A stretch of DNA of 64,000 nucleotides from Symsagittifera roscoffensis (Eukaryota > Xenacoelomorpha > Acoela > Convolutidae), in NCBI RefSeq assembly GCF_963678635.1, contig NC_087066.1, forward strand, positions 27,185,453 through 27,249,452, written 5' to 3'. This document shows, one piece after another, positions 48,001-55,016 of this stretch; the first letter of the stretch is position 1; every line of letters begins with the position of its first letter. The notes beneath the pieces were generated by a model. That model was given only the letters and a program-made list of their open reading frames with translations. It was not told the DNA's origin and did no database searches. The position numbers and the translations under genes were made by a program.

Positions 48001-50252
48001 GGACTGCAGGAAAAAATCTTGCATTACCAGACACCTTAAGTCGAAATACACCACCTGAATTACTTACACGAAAAACCACAGTTGAAATACCCAAAAATAT
48101 AAAATTCTACCTTGCAGAAAACGAAACATCACCCCGATTAGAATGCAAATATGCAGTAAAAACTGATATTGAACAATCACAAATAAATAATTTACAACAT
48201 TTTCCACTTTATCTAGATTGTCAAAATAATCATTATGAAGTTGATTTACTTGGAACCTCAACTTTCAAACCAATCCCATATTCTCAATGGATAAAAAATA
48301 ACACCCAACAAAAACGAACAAAACAACACCTGCCTAAAAAAGATCATTTTCCACTAATTGAAAAAGAAGATTTAACTGATAAAATAAATTTATCAGGACC
48401 CCAAACAAGTGATTCAAAATACACAATAAATCAAGTTTTTGACCTTCACGACCCACTTGATACAATACCCTTATCTAAATTAGAAATCGAAAACATTTTT
48501 CTCCCCCCAACAGAAACAATTACAATTTCAACACTGAAACAATATCAAAACCTTGACCCAGTAATTCGACAACTGAAATCATGGCATAAATATAAAACTA
48601 AACCTATCAAAGCAGATTCAACCATTCTAGGAAATAAAACACTCCTCCGATACTTTCGCAAATTTAACAACACAACAATTAACGAAAAAACAGACCTTTT
48701 AGAGTATAACCTAAATGAATCTACAGTTCCCTGTCTTCCTATAAGTATGATTCTTATAGCTTTTAATATATCACATACACAAAATATTAAAGGACACTCT
48801 GGATCAGAGAAAACATATTCAAATTTTATACAAAATTTTTACTTCCCAAATGCACCAATTTGGATAAAAGTACTATGCAATGATTGTATAGTATGTCAAC
48901 TGAATAAACCTTACCCAAATCAAAAACAAATAGCACAAAAACAAGATTTTAAAGGACAAAGTCTGTACTTTAATCACCGTATCTCATTTGATACTAAAGG
49001 ACCAATTTCACCCTCATCAGAAGGAAACTCCTACATTATGGTAATTGTTGACGCATTCACACACTATGTAGCACTTAACCCAGTACCACATTGTAATGCT
49101 TATTACGCATATACAACACTCTATGAACACTGGATAGCAAAATTCGGACTACCAGAAATTTTAGTCACAGACAATGGTACAGAATTCATAAATAATGAAA
49201 TAATAACACTATGTCATTTATACAACATTAAACACAAACCACGTACATCTCATGCACCTTGGACAAACGGCTTAGTCGAAGGTATGAACCGTTCACTACA
49301 AGAATATCTTAGATGTATCATCAACGGAAATGATACAAAATATACCGAATGGTCAGCAGATGTAAAATTATTTCCCTTAGCATATAATTCACAAATCACG
49401 ACAACTTTAGGAATGTCACCATACGAAATGGTTTTCAACCAAAAGCCACGCAAACCAATAATGTTTACAGCAAATTCTCATAAAAACGCACAAGGTTATT
49501 GTCAACCAAATAAAGACTCAATTTGTTATAACCTACCATTACATACGCACGATGAAGATCATTTTCATCACCCACAAATTCTTAAATTAGCCTCCGGTAC
49601 ACACACCGAATGGATTTTAAATAGAGATAAGAAACACAATGAAATTTACCAAAAAATAACAAAAAAATTATTACAAAGACAAAATATAAGTGAACAAATC
49701 AATTCACGATTTACACCAGCTTCCGATTTAAAAATTGGAACATTTGTTTTAATACCTAATTTTAATACTCAAAAAGGAATTTCTAAAAAATTACAACCCC
49801 TTCGAAAAGGACCATACCAAATAATTGCAAAACCCACTGATGTCACATATAAAATTATCGACTCAAACAAAAAAGAAATTGTTCAACATCGAAACAACCT
49901 ATTACCTTATTACCCAAAAGAATACGCACTCCGTGAATTAACTCAATTATATTCTTTCACAGGATTAAAAATCGTTCAAAATGAACCACATCTGAAAAAC
50001 ACAGAACAAAATGATAACCCCACCGAAAATCAAAACACAAAACCAACCGTCACAAAAAACAATACGCAAAACCAAAAAGAATCTCCAAAACAAAGAAAAA
50101 ATAGAAAAATGACAGAACAAATAATACCCCAAGAAGAAATAGACAAATCAGAACATAGAAAAACAACAAGACTCCGAAATCAACCACGTAAAAACTACAA
50201 AATGTTCATCCCCCAATCTAAAATATTAAAGAAAGTAGAATTTAAAAAGTAA
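42030..50252 (+). CDS. gag-pol: Gag-Pol polyprotein (2,740 aa)
   Basis: A single open frame with no gag/pol frameshift. Residues 1-590: long, Gln/Asn/Pro-rich, unassigned. About 600-780: Ty3-type capsid-like region (WIHRRTALIQTTLDGAAQKW). About 841-855: CCHC knuckle C-x2-C-x4-H-x4-C. About 880-1,090: Asn/Arg/Ser/Tyr low complexity. Protease: D-S-G-A at 1229-1232. RT: TADMNSAYNQ and YLDD at 1737-1740. RNase H: first Asp in CDAS at 1886, TDHKP later. Integrase: zinc-binding His at 2249 and Cys from 2283, catalytic D2321, D2381, E2417 (exactly 35 residues between the last two, DD35E). GPY module near 2,594 and a basic tail. All catalytic residues are present. Encoded functions: particle assembly, processing, reverse transcription, integration. 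At 2,740 aa it is much longer than typical gypsy gag-pol because of the extended gag. Confidence 0.95.
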   Translation: MSSTHTPGEETPDDDEIFPFIVDADTDRGQHLFCQNLLINLFEPGISPCKTEFPDVKIKRQIIDHYLKDICNITQQYGIYSIEFTSPNHNNRTYTIQTDDLDLEFSKVFSEYIKSIQYHNSQRANSIFTNEVFAIIYSYISILENELPLTNVSPTDTSKHLRVRHEITLLSSYLNVIKENFTKDDVSQHTRHDLQKILAWFIIDYFTHNIDLIAQARKNFRPQNSNDETAITEQSDYVWDPEWSHPAFISFPQSISSQAIGTISYIRDYVRVIPLTIDATPLNYNTFLPDTQNNSLNSTVIHNENLNGTRNLTQQDIQTPSHFINEEIVHTTTTQQSISPIRPNLTTPRNTNPSQTQVTLQSTVKPSVAPKYSHMDYQTYKPVTIPSKTRKTFTRNNFADHNYNYTHPSKTNYQPQRNFNQYTKPRNWDNPTAQYNSNNFQPNPPQDRSENYPFFQQNKNKKQTSYQMDYLSSDEDFLQPDIFAQNTQEYRRQGIQKTRINHRNFSPQPIDAQHQQAIQQQNPINTQSFQPIQQQNPMIAHSYQPSQMQNEIPLPYYLQQHEITRNQLSNFSQMPNAAESLQMTMNPYLMGGSSITSNKPLMVFTGTDPEYSVEDYLNAVTANLILNIGPEPINTPLHQNWIHRRTALIQTTLDGAAQKWFSVLPQEIKSNWKRFTQEFSKMFDSERNKQQQRVLCNEIRRLPNETIKQIAVRIETLVRKAYSLNTHDYKNTKMTEILMMTLTPQLRKIAIKKRASHPSSIREPDLDFRKLVDKLEQAEITMKLEETENLKLQYVNKIETTPTNINNIQESETDLVEKITEILNIYEKNPNFKGKPSFKKWCNYCRRYGHSISECRQKQQDSQNKPQKYKEPNKSFYQYMKKDQNLPNKNVYSNNSSGKPLPNNTSYTRNQSPYNSSYRGRSPERRNTYNSSQNHYNRPNSRNNYSRSNSNTQRFVSRSNSQPRNNYYPNNQSRNSSYNRNRNYSYNRNRSYSNNRNQNYPNNRSRNNSYNRSNYNRPNNNYQNRSRNNSQNRHPSYNNRYRNYSKSPHRNNNHYNTSNNRHRSSTPKHQRQINQVQSNPETTSDPPGIDDTVTDTLQLNQINCTSSDSESDTENTLAINMIKVENDYESVIYEQPFPSHIYENQSEFLQNHYTTPINSTPTTQETNAKNTTAQPDQNAKTKCLNTNHIYQNIQKEQPKEKIWTIPFLLESPRNKEFQPPDLEIDFLIDSGAESNIINIPTWNEIKSLHPKLTPLETSSKLATAQGSTLINYGKIQLFLLPTRTIEQSKILNKPFKQIFHITDIKYNIIGIPFISKYIPTINILISKILIKDKYTKTKETSLTFFQRLNKQPPFFSKFYPIYNQQRKHLKPLSGNIYNFSIKQVHQYDKEQNKQKFYMSDFEFKPIHKFFKITISSIKYLKNSNSDIISLHVYNNTPYQVTLPLGLLGYCETNATITPIHEKAYRVNNILQLLDICQSTILNEELSINNIISNENRNTDYFTKTPYFKPTFNISNYTEHQQKFLTMFNFQHSQITQDEFEKLAKQLIKYSSVYATSKFDVGKISSSLRLPLKPDAVFKKQRASKVPIHLHDKVNRLLDILEQYNIISPVNKEEQPKGNTFINPVIILAKGESLKIVLDARYLNSLIDESKCNWPIEPIQVILTKINGKYFTTADMNSAYNQMPLDEQSRRLTQFVIGNQQYEFNRLFYGISIGPAAFSAFMSKIFRPLILKKNAITYLDDVFMQSQTKDEMFKVLETYHQILQNENLKAAPDKSHFFLTKVKFLGHNIERKTITPLKSRIDAIQKLQPPTNKKKIQEFLGMLNFLSKYVYKMQLYLRPFYNILRQQNNFEWNTEHQTRFEEIKKLLTEQISNTIPDPDQPFYAMCDASNFGIGAALLQSHNGTNKMNLISANSRLFTQAELRLSTLMRECTAIIYTLTEYEFLILGSKHPTVLFTDHKPIIFLFTQKSNPNHRVYRFQLILMKFPNLHIVWTAGKNLALPDTLSRNTPPELLTRKTTVEIPKNIKFYLAENETSPRLECKYAVKTDIEQSQINNLQHFPLYLDCQNNHYEVDLLGTSTFKPIPYSQWIKNNTQQKRTKQHLPKKDHFPLIEKEDLTDKINLSGPQTSDSKYTINQVFDLHDPLDTIPLSKLEIENIFLPPTETITISTLKQYQNLDPVIRQLKSWHKYKTKPIKADSTILGNKTLLRYFRKFNNTTINEKTDLLEYNLNESTVPCLPISMILIAFNISHTQNIKGHSGSEKTYSNFIQNFYFPNAPIWIKVLCNDCIVCQLNKPYPNQKQIAQKQDFKGQSLYFNHRISFDTKGPISPSSEGNSYIMVIVDAFTHYVALNPVPHCNAYYAYTTLYEHWIAKFGLPEILVTDNGTEFINNEIITLCHLYNIKHKPRTSHAPWTNGLVEGMNRSLQEYLRCIINGNDTKYTEWSADVKLFPLAYNSQITTTLGMSPYEMVFNQKPRKPIMFTANSHKNAQGYCQPNKDSICYNLPLHTHDEDHFHHPQILKLASGTHTEWILNRDKKHNEIYQKITKKLLQRQNISEQINSRFTPASDLKIGTFVLIPNFNTQKGISKKLQPLRKGPYQIIAKPTDVTYKIIDSNKKEIVQHRNNLLPYYPKEYALRELTQLYSFTGLKIVQNEPHLKNTEQNDNPTENQNTKPTVTKNNTQNQKESPKQRKNRKMTEQIIPQEEIDKSEHRKTTRLRNQPRKNYKMFIPQSKILKKVEFKK

Positions 50253-50852
50253 TTTTAAAATTTTACACTTCACAATCTTGAAACCTCCGTAACATTTTTC
50301 ATTTCATTTTTTCAAAATAACATGCTCACAAGTACGCAATAATTCTAGTTCAAAATAGACCAATAGGATTCATCCAATCCGCCACTTTCTCTAACTCAAA
50401 CTAAGATCAATTAGACGAATAATCTAGAACTCCAGGCACATCTCTAACTATAACTTTACAACCTCCAGGTTAAAAATAAGCAAACCACTCCAACTTGACA
50501 GCTAAAATAAATATCACCATAATACCGTACCCCTCCCTTATCTAATAACCCAAAGATCAACAATATTTCCCCAACTCAGACCACGAATACCCCCAAAACA
50601 AATTTGATAACTTAGCCTAAAGTCACAAAATGAAAATTTTAATTAGCCTAAAGTATAAAAATCTCACCATACCCCGGATCATTTGACAAACAAAAATAAA
50701 GAAAAAGACGACCTCCCAGTCACCATGAAAATTGCCCCCAACAAATTTTTACGAAACTCAACCCACTTGTCAAAAAACTAATAAATAATTCGACCACACT
50801 AGAAAATCGCCTCAAACAGCAAAAAATATTCGACCAAGAGATCATTTCTTAA
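50253..50852 (+). other. Non-coding gap after gag-pol
   Basis: 600 bp with no ORF of note. It would have to carry any splice acceptor for the two hydrophobic ORFs downstream. No clear structure seen. Confidence 0.4.
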
Positions 50853-51083
50853 ATGCTTTTCTCTCAAACAGTCGTTCAAATACTTATCAATTTTAAACAT
50901 TTTTTTTCAATACTCCAAACTTTTATAATATTTCTTTTTGATATCATCGAATCTTTTCTAATAATCATAATAATTTTTTGTAATATTTTCTTAATTTTCT
51001 ACACAATAATTGAACTATACCTCCAACTTTCCAAAACCCTTGAATATATCCACAGGTACGATTTTAACAACTTGTCTAAATGA
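50853..51083 (+). CDS. Small hydrophobic ORF 1 (76 aa), viroporin-like
   Basis: Almost entirely Phe/Ile/Leu from residue 20 to 60 (FIIFLFDIIESFLIIIIIF), long enough for one long or two short membrane spans, with a polar C-terminus (HRYDFNNLSK). Its TGA overlaps the next ATG (ATGA at 51,080-51,083). Small membrane proteins of this kind occur in several viruses, but there is no sequence match I can name, and AT-rich DNA produces hydrophobic ORFs by chance. Confidence 0.4.
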   Translation: MLFSQTVVQILINFKHFFSILQTFIIFLFDIIESFLIIIIIFCNIFLIFYTIIELYLQLSKTLEYIHRYDFNNLSK

Positions 51084-51268
51084 TACGAACAATTTTCAGT
51101 AGAACTGATATTTTTCTATTGTTTGTAATCTTTATAACATTTTTATCATCCCTCATTTTGACCATATGTAAATGTATAAAGAAAGCAATCATCACATTTG
51201 CCCTAGCAACAATTTTCCTAATTCTTTTTTTAGAAGAATATTATAATAAACATAAACCTTCTCACTAA
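51080..51268 (+). CDS. Small hydrophobic ORF 2 (62 aa)
   Basis: Two predicted membrane segments (residues about 12-30, IFLLFVIFITFLSSLILTI, and about 38-52, ITFALATIFLILFL) separated by a short basic loop CKCIKK, so probably a hairpin in the membrane. It starts inside the stop of ORF 1 (ATGA), implying coupled translation. It ends 5 bp before the ATG-less frame opens. Function unknown. Confidence 0.4.
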   Translation: MIRTIFSRTDIFLLFVIFITFLSSLILTICKCIKKAIITFALATIFLILFLEEYYNKHKPSH

Positions 51269-51273
51269 AGTAA

Positions 51274-52410
51274 CAATTCAAAAATCCATCAAAAATTGCT
51301 ACCCAACAGTCACAAAATCAGTCTTCACCGACATCATCCCAAGATAATCCAACACCACCTTCAACTACTCAAAATCCTCAAACATCTACACGAATTTCTT
51401 TTCAAGACAATCCATACACCTTTGAAGAACGGCACGCTCGTTTATCTGAACCACTAGAACCAGTTCAACGACAAGCACCTCTAAGTGAACCAACATATAA
51501 TCTTTACCCAACACTACCACAAGAACTAAGTAGAATACGAAACCTTAGTCAAAACCAAAACACAACAGAAATAAATAGACAACTTATACATCCTCGACGA
51601 AATAGAAATTTTCAAACTCCCCGAGTTCATTTTGATATACCTCAATCCCCAACACAAACTACTCCAGAAAACACCACTGGTATCACACCAGAAACCCCTA
51701 CACTTCTTTCACAACGAAGCACTTCAAGTCTACCTTCAGACTACTTAGGTTCAACACCAACATCTGAACAAATACGAGAAAACCCTTTTAACCCCCCAAA
51801 CCTAACATCACGACTACCATATTGGACTACACATTCATTTACACAAGGTGAACCAAATTTAGCCAATGACCCCATAGATATTTCTACGGATACAACAACA
51901 TCCTCATCACTACCAGAAACACTATCACTACCATCAACACCATCAACAAGTCAATTTTCACCACTACCCTTTAACTTAAATTTTCCAAATAATCTCGACG
52001 CCAGATATCGAGAACAATCTTCAGTAAATATTCCTTTAAGATTAGATTGGAATACATTCACAGCACCTCCACCATTATTTGGACAGCATCAAGAAAGTAA
52101 CCGCCTTCATAACTGGGCACTTAATAGATTACAATATCGCCAAGATATTCACAACGATATCCGTGATCACAATATTCAAATACTCCAACAAAACAGTTTA
52201 CAATTAAAGTTTGAAATCACAGTTAAATTAAACAATATTACACAACATCCCTACCCATTAAATCCACCTAACATCACAGCTCAATCACTACCACCACCGT
52301 TTATAACTACCGAAGTAATATATAAATACGACAGATACACCAAAAACACAATTGGTTACATTACATTTTATAATCCATACTCAGGATTATCATACACATG
52401 TATATTCTAA
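51274..52410 (+). CDS. ATG-less 378-codon ORF upstream of env
   Basis: Frame open from just after TAA (51,271-51,273) to TAA (52,408-52,410) with 378 sense codons and not one Met codon, so ordinary ORF finders miss it. The first two-thirds are Pro/Ser/Thr/Gln-rich and look disordered (SSPTSSQDNPTPPSTTQNPQ). The last about 130 residues look folded: RLHNWALNRLQYRQDI..., a KFEITVKLNN strand-like segment and YDRYTKNTIGYITFYNPYSG. The C-terminal part is recognisable at 14,937-15,070 of the truncated copy. Its stop lies 13 nt inside env. It must start by splicing (candidate acceptor CTACCCAACAG at about 51,309), frameshift or non-AUG initiation. No family recognised; it could be a Gag- or matrix-like or envelope-associated protein. 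Confidence 0.6.
   Translation, partial: QFKNPSKIATQQSQNQSSPTSSQDNPTPPSTTQNPQTSTRISFQDNPYTFEERHARLSEPLEPVQRQAPLSEPTYNLYPTLPQELSRIRNLSQNQNTTEINRQLIHPRRNRNFQTPRVHFDIPQSPTQTTPENTTGITPETPTLLSQRSTSSLPSDYLGSTPTSEQIRENPFNPPNLTSRLPYWTTHSFTQGEPNLANDPIDISTDTTTSSSLPETLSLPSTPSTSQFSPLPFNLNFPNNLDARYREQSSVNIPLRLDWNTFTAPPPLFGQHQESNRLHNWALNRLQYRQDIHNDIRDHNIQILQQNSLQLKFEITVKLNNITQHPYPLNPPNITAQSLPPPFITTEVIYKYDRYTKNTIGYITFYNPYSGLSYTCIF
52385..52397 (+). promoter_or_regulatory. Candidate splice acceptor for the env message
   Basis: CCATACTCAG followed by GATTATCATACAC and the env ATG. The acceptor-like AG is 13 nt before the ATG and identical in the truncated copy (about 15,046). A spliced subgenomic env mRNA is usual for env-bearing elements; the matching donor was not identified. 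Confidence 0.35.
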
Positions 52411-55016
52411 AATTATTAAATTTTCTCCAACTCCTTTTTCTAGTAACTTCAATTCAAAACATAAACCCTTCACCTCGTACAGGACCACAAGATTTATTAG
52501 TAACACATTACGATTGCGAAGAAAATGAACAAAAAACACTACATAAATATGCAATCAATCAAGTATCACAATGTGAAACAGAACCACAAGCTATAGAAAC
52601 CACAGATATAATAGCAACACTCTACTCAAAAGCCCGAGCTACAACAGTTACAGGTTATAAATTCAAAGCAACATTTTCCGAAAAGAAAGTACATTGTTCA
52701 CAAGTCTCGAACGGAAACAAAAACCGACTTGACCATGAATCATTCTATCAAAGTAATATAGAACGTCTTTTACATCTCAACCCCGACGATTGTAAAAATG
52801 AATTACTTAGACTAAACATCACACAAAATAAAAATTCCCAAAGAAAATTAGTTAATTTTCAAGTTTTTTCAGACTCTGTACATCAATCACAACTTGAAAG
52901 ACACCAAGGACATATAAAACTAGACGAAAAATACCCGTATAACGGCGCACACGGACGATTAACATATGACCTACATGATAAACATTGGATACCACACATT
53001 GGTATAAATAACCCATCAAACTGCAAAGCAGACACAAAAAATAAAGGATATCAAGAAATAATGTTTTTCGATTGGAAAATACAACTCGAAAAAATACAAC
53101 TCACACGAGATTTATCTGATAATACAATGATCTATCAAGGAATCCGACTACCTTGTAAAAACGATCAAGGATATTGCGACCCTACAACAAGAACACAAGC
53201 AACAATTGTTTGGTTCCCCGAAGACACATGTACAACATTTCAAGTAGCAAAAATACACGCTCGTATGATAAAATTTCACGAAAAATATTTCATACAATCA
53301 ATTCCTTACGAACAAGTCCATCCATCACGAAAACTAAGTTCCGATTTTAGAAACATAGATAACATAGAAAATAAATTGACACGTTTTCAAATATATCAAG
53401 AAACAGAACTTGCATGTAAATACAGAAATCCACTTCACAGAACACAATACTCTGAAATTTTAGTTGAATATGAAAAAGGATTCGACATGACCACTGGAAA
53501 AGTAAAAATCGACCCATATGCCACAGGTCATCCTCTAAACGAAGGAACATCCTATATACCAGTTAATTTTGAAAAAAGCAACGGACAACCTGGTGGACAT
53601 CTAAAACCTTATGACACCAGAAGCACACGCTTACAAGAATTATCACTAATGAATACCACATATTTTGGTAATATCCACTATGATATTCATTTGGATATGA
53701 AACTAGACTATACAATTAGCCGCATTTTTCAAGAAATGTCACTCTCCGAATTAGAAACACTACATCAACTATGCGAATTAGAACGAACACAAATATTACA
53801 ATCACTTGCACTAGCAGTATTAAAAATACCCTACGCAGGATATTTATTATCAGGAAATAGATCAAATTTTTTAGACTATGAAGGAAACATCTTATGGTTT
53901 TATACTTGTACTAAAAAAGTATCACCACTATACGTTTTTGAAGATAAACGATGTTATAAAAGAATCCCTATCTTTTATAAGAATAAAGTACATTTCGTGG
54001 ATACACTTTCACGAAGAACCTATTTCTGGGATACCGCAGTCCCATGTGGATCAGAAAATAGCCACAATGTAGTACAACTAAACCCTGATGAAAATAAATA
54101 TTATCTTCTCACTCCATACCCCACATTAATGCAATCACTCAAAAAATTTTCACCAGAAAGCATTCGCGCTATCGCTCGAAACCCAAATATAGACTTACAA
54201 TCAATAGGAATCTATTCAAAATCAGATATTCAACATCACATTAGAACACAACAATTCCAAGAGTTACTAACACAAATGGACACTATACAAAGACAATCAA
54301 TTGACCAAAACTTACGCAAACTTGCAGAAACCGCAGGATTTGCCGATATCTACACACAAGACTATAGCGGATATTTTAAAGACATTAAAGATTATATATA
54401 TCTAAACGGCGAAAAATACCGTCCCCAAGATATATCACCAATCAACATTTTTAGCTTTGTTACACTCAAAAATGAGATCCTAGATTTTCTAGGATGGCCC
54501 TACTACATCTTAGAAAAATTGACTATTTTATACGCAATGTTTAACTTTATTGGATTTCTTTTCTCACTCTTAAAAGGAATCTACAATACATGTGCTATAC
54601 ACACACAAGTAAACAGACAAGCAAGTGTAGCACGCATACTCTTTGCAGGATTTTTTGGAATCTTTTCCACATCTATAAACAAAATTCTTTTAGACGCACA
54701 AATAAAAGAATATAACACAAAAATAACAACACGACAAAATACATACGACGAAGAACATAACAATGTAGACACACAGCCAACGGCACCACAATTGCCACCC
54801 CTGCCAAATAACCATCCACTATCCCTAGTCCCACGAAATTTTCGAAATTTAGCAATCACACATAATCCAAATTTTAGACTCATCACATCACAAAGTCCCG
54901 TACAGCATATAATGACACATCAATCACACGATGATAACACTTATGAACAAATTATTGAACAACCCCATACCACCGCTTTTCAATCTCAAAATAATAATTT
55001 TTTTAGCCCACGATGA
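52398..55016 (+). CDS. env: Envelope-like glycoprotein (872 aa)
   Basis: N-terminal hydrophobic leader (residues 3-19, ILKLLNFLQLLFLVTSI). Then a large Cys-containing ectodomain opening with THYDC...INQVSQC, a Cys-spaced start seen in envelope proteins of several invertebrate retroelements that have been linked to class III-type viral glycoproteins; I make that link only tentatively. N-x-S/T sites are present (for example N-I-T in LRLNITQN). A membrane anchor spans about residues 706-728 (ILYAMFNFIGFLFSLL). A second hydrophobic stretch lies at about 743-762, followed by a tail of about 110 residues with Pro-rich PQLPPLPNN. No clear furin site seen. Intact here, broken in the truncated copy. 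Begins 13 nt before the stop of the ATG-less ORF; its TGA overlaps the ORF4 ATG. Confidence 0.8.
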   Translation: MYILKLLNFLQLLFLVTSIQNINPSPRTGPQDLLVTHYDCEENEQKTLHKYAINQVSQCETEPQAIETTDIIATLYSKARATTVTGYKFKATFSEKKVHCSQVSNGNKNRLDHESFYQSNIERLLHLNPDDCKNELLRLNITQNKNSQRKLVNFQVFSDSVHQSQLERHQGHIKLDEKYPYNGAHGRLTYDLHDKHWIPHIGINNPSNCKADTKNKGYQEIMFFDWKIQLEKIQLTRDLSDNTMIYQGIRLPCKNDQGYCDPTTRTQATIVWFPEDTCTTFQVAKIHARMIKFHEKYFIQSIPYEQVHPSRKLSSDFRNIDNIENKLTRFQIYQETELACKYRNPLHRTQYSEILVEYEKGFDMTTGKVKIDPYATGHPLNEGTSYIPVNFEKSNGQPGGHLKPYDTRSTRLQELSLMNTTYFGNIHYDIHLDMKLDYTISRIFQEMSLSELETLHQLCELERTQILQSLALAVLKIPYAGYLLSGNRSNFLDYEGNILWFYTCTKKVSPLYVFEDKRCYKRIPIFYKNKVHFVDTLSRRTYFWDTAVPCGSENSHNVVQLNPDENKYYLLTPYPTLMQSLKKFSPESIRAIARNPNIDLQSIGIYSKSDIQHHIRTQQFQELLTQMDTIQRQSIDQNLRKLAETAGFADIYTQDYSGYFKDIKDYIYLNGEKYRPQDISPINIFSFVTLKNEILDFLGWPYYILEKLTILYAMFNFIGFLFSLLKGIYNTCAIHTQVNRQASVARILFAGFFGIFSTSINKILLDAQIKEYNTKITTRQNTYDEEHNNVDTQPTAPQLPPLPNNHPLSLVPRNFRNLAITHNPNFRLITSQSPVQHIMTHQSHDDNTYEQIIEQPHTTAFQSQNNNFFSPR

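Noticed and set aside
54581-54886. Minus-strand ORF over the env tail, also open in the old copy (17,075-17,395)
   Set aside because: Explained by conserved codon composition of env on the opposite strand; no start-context or domain support.
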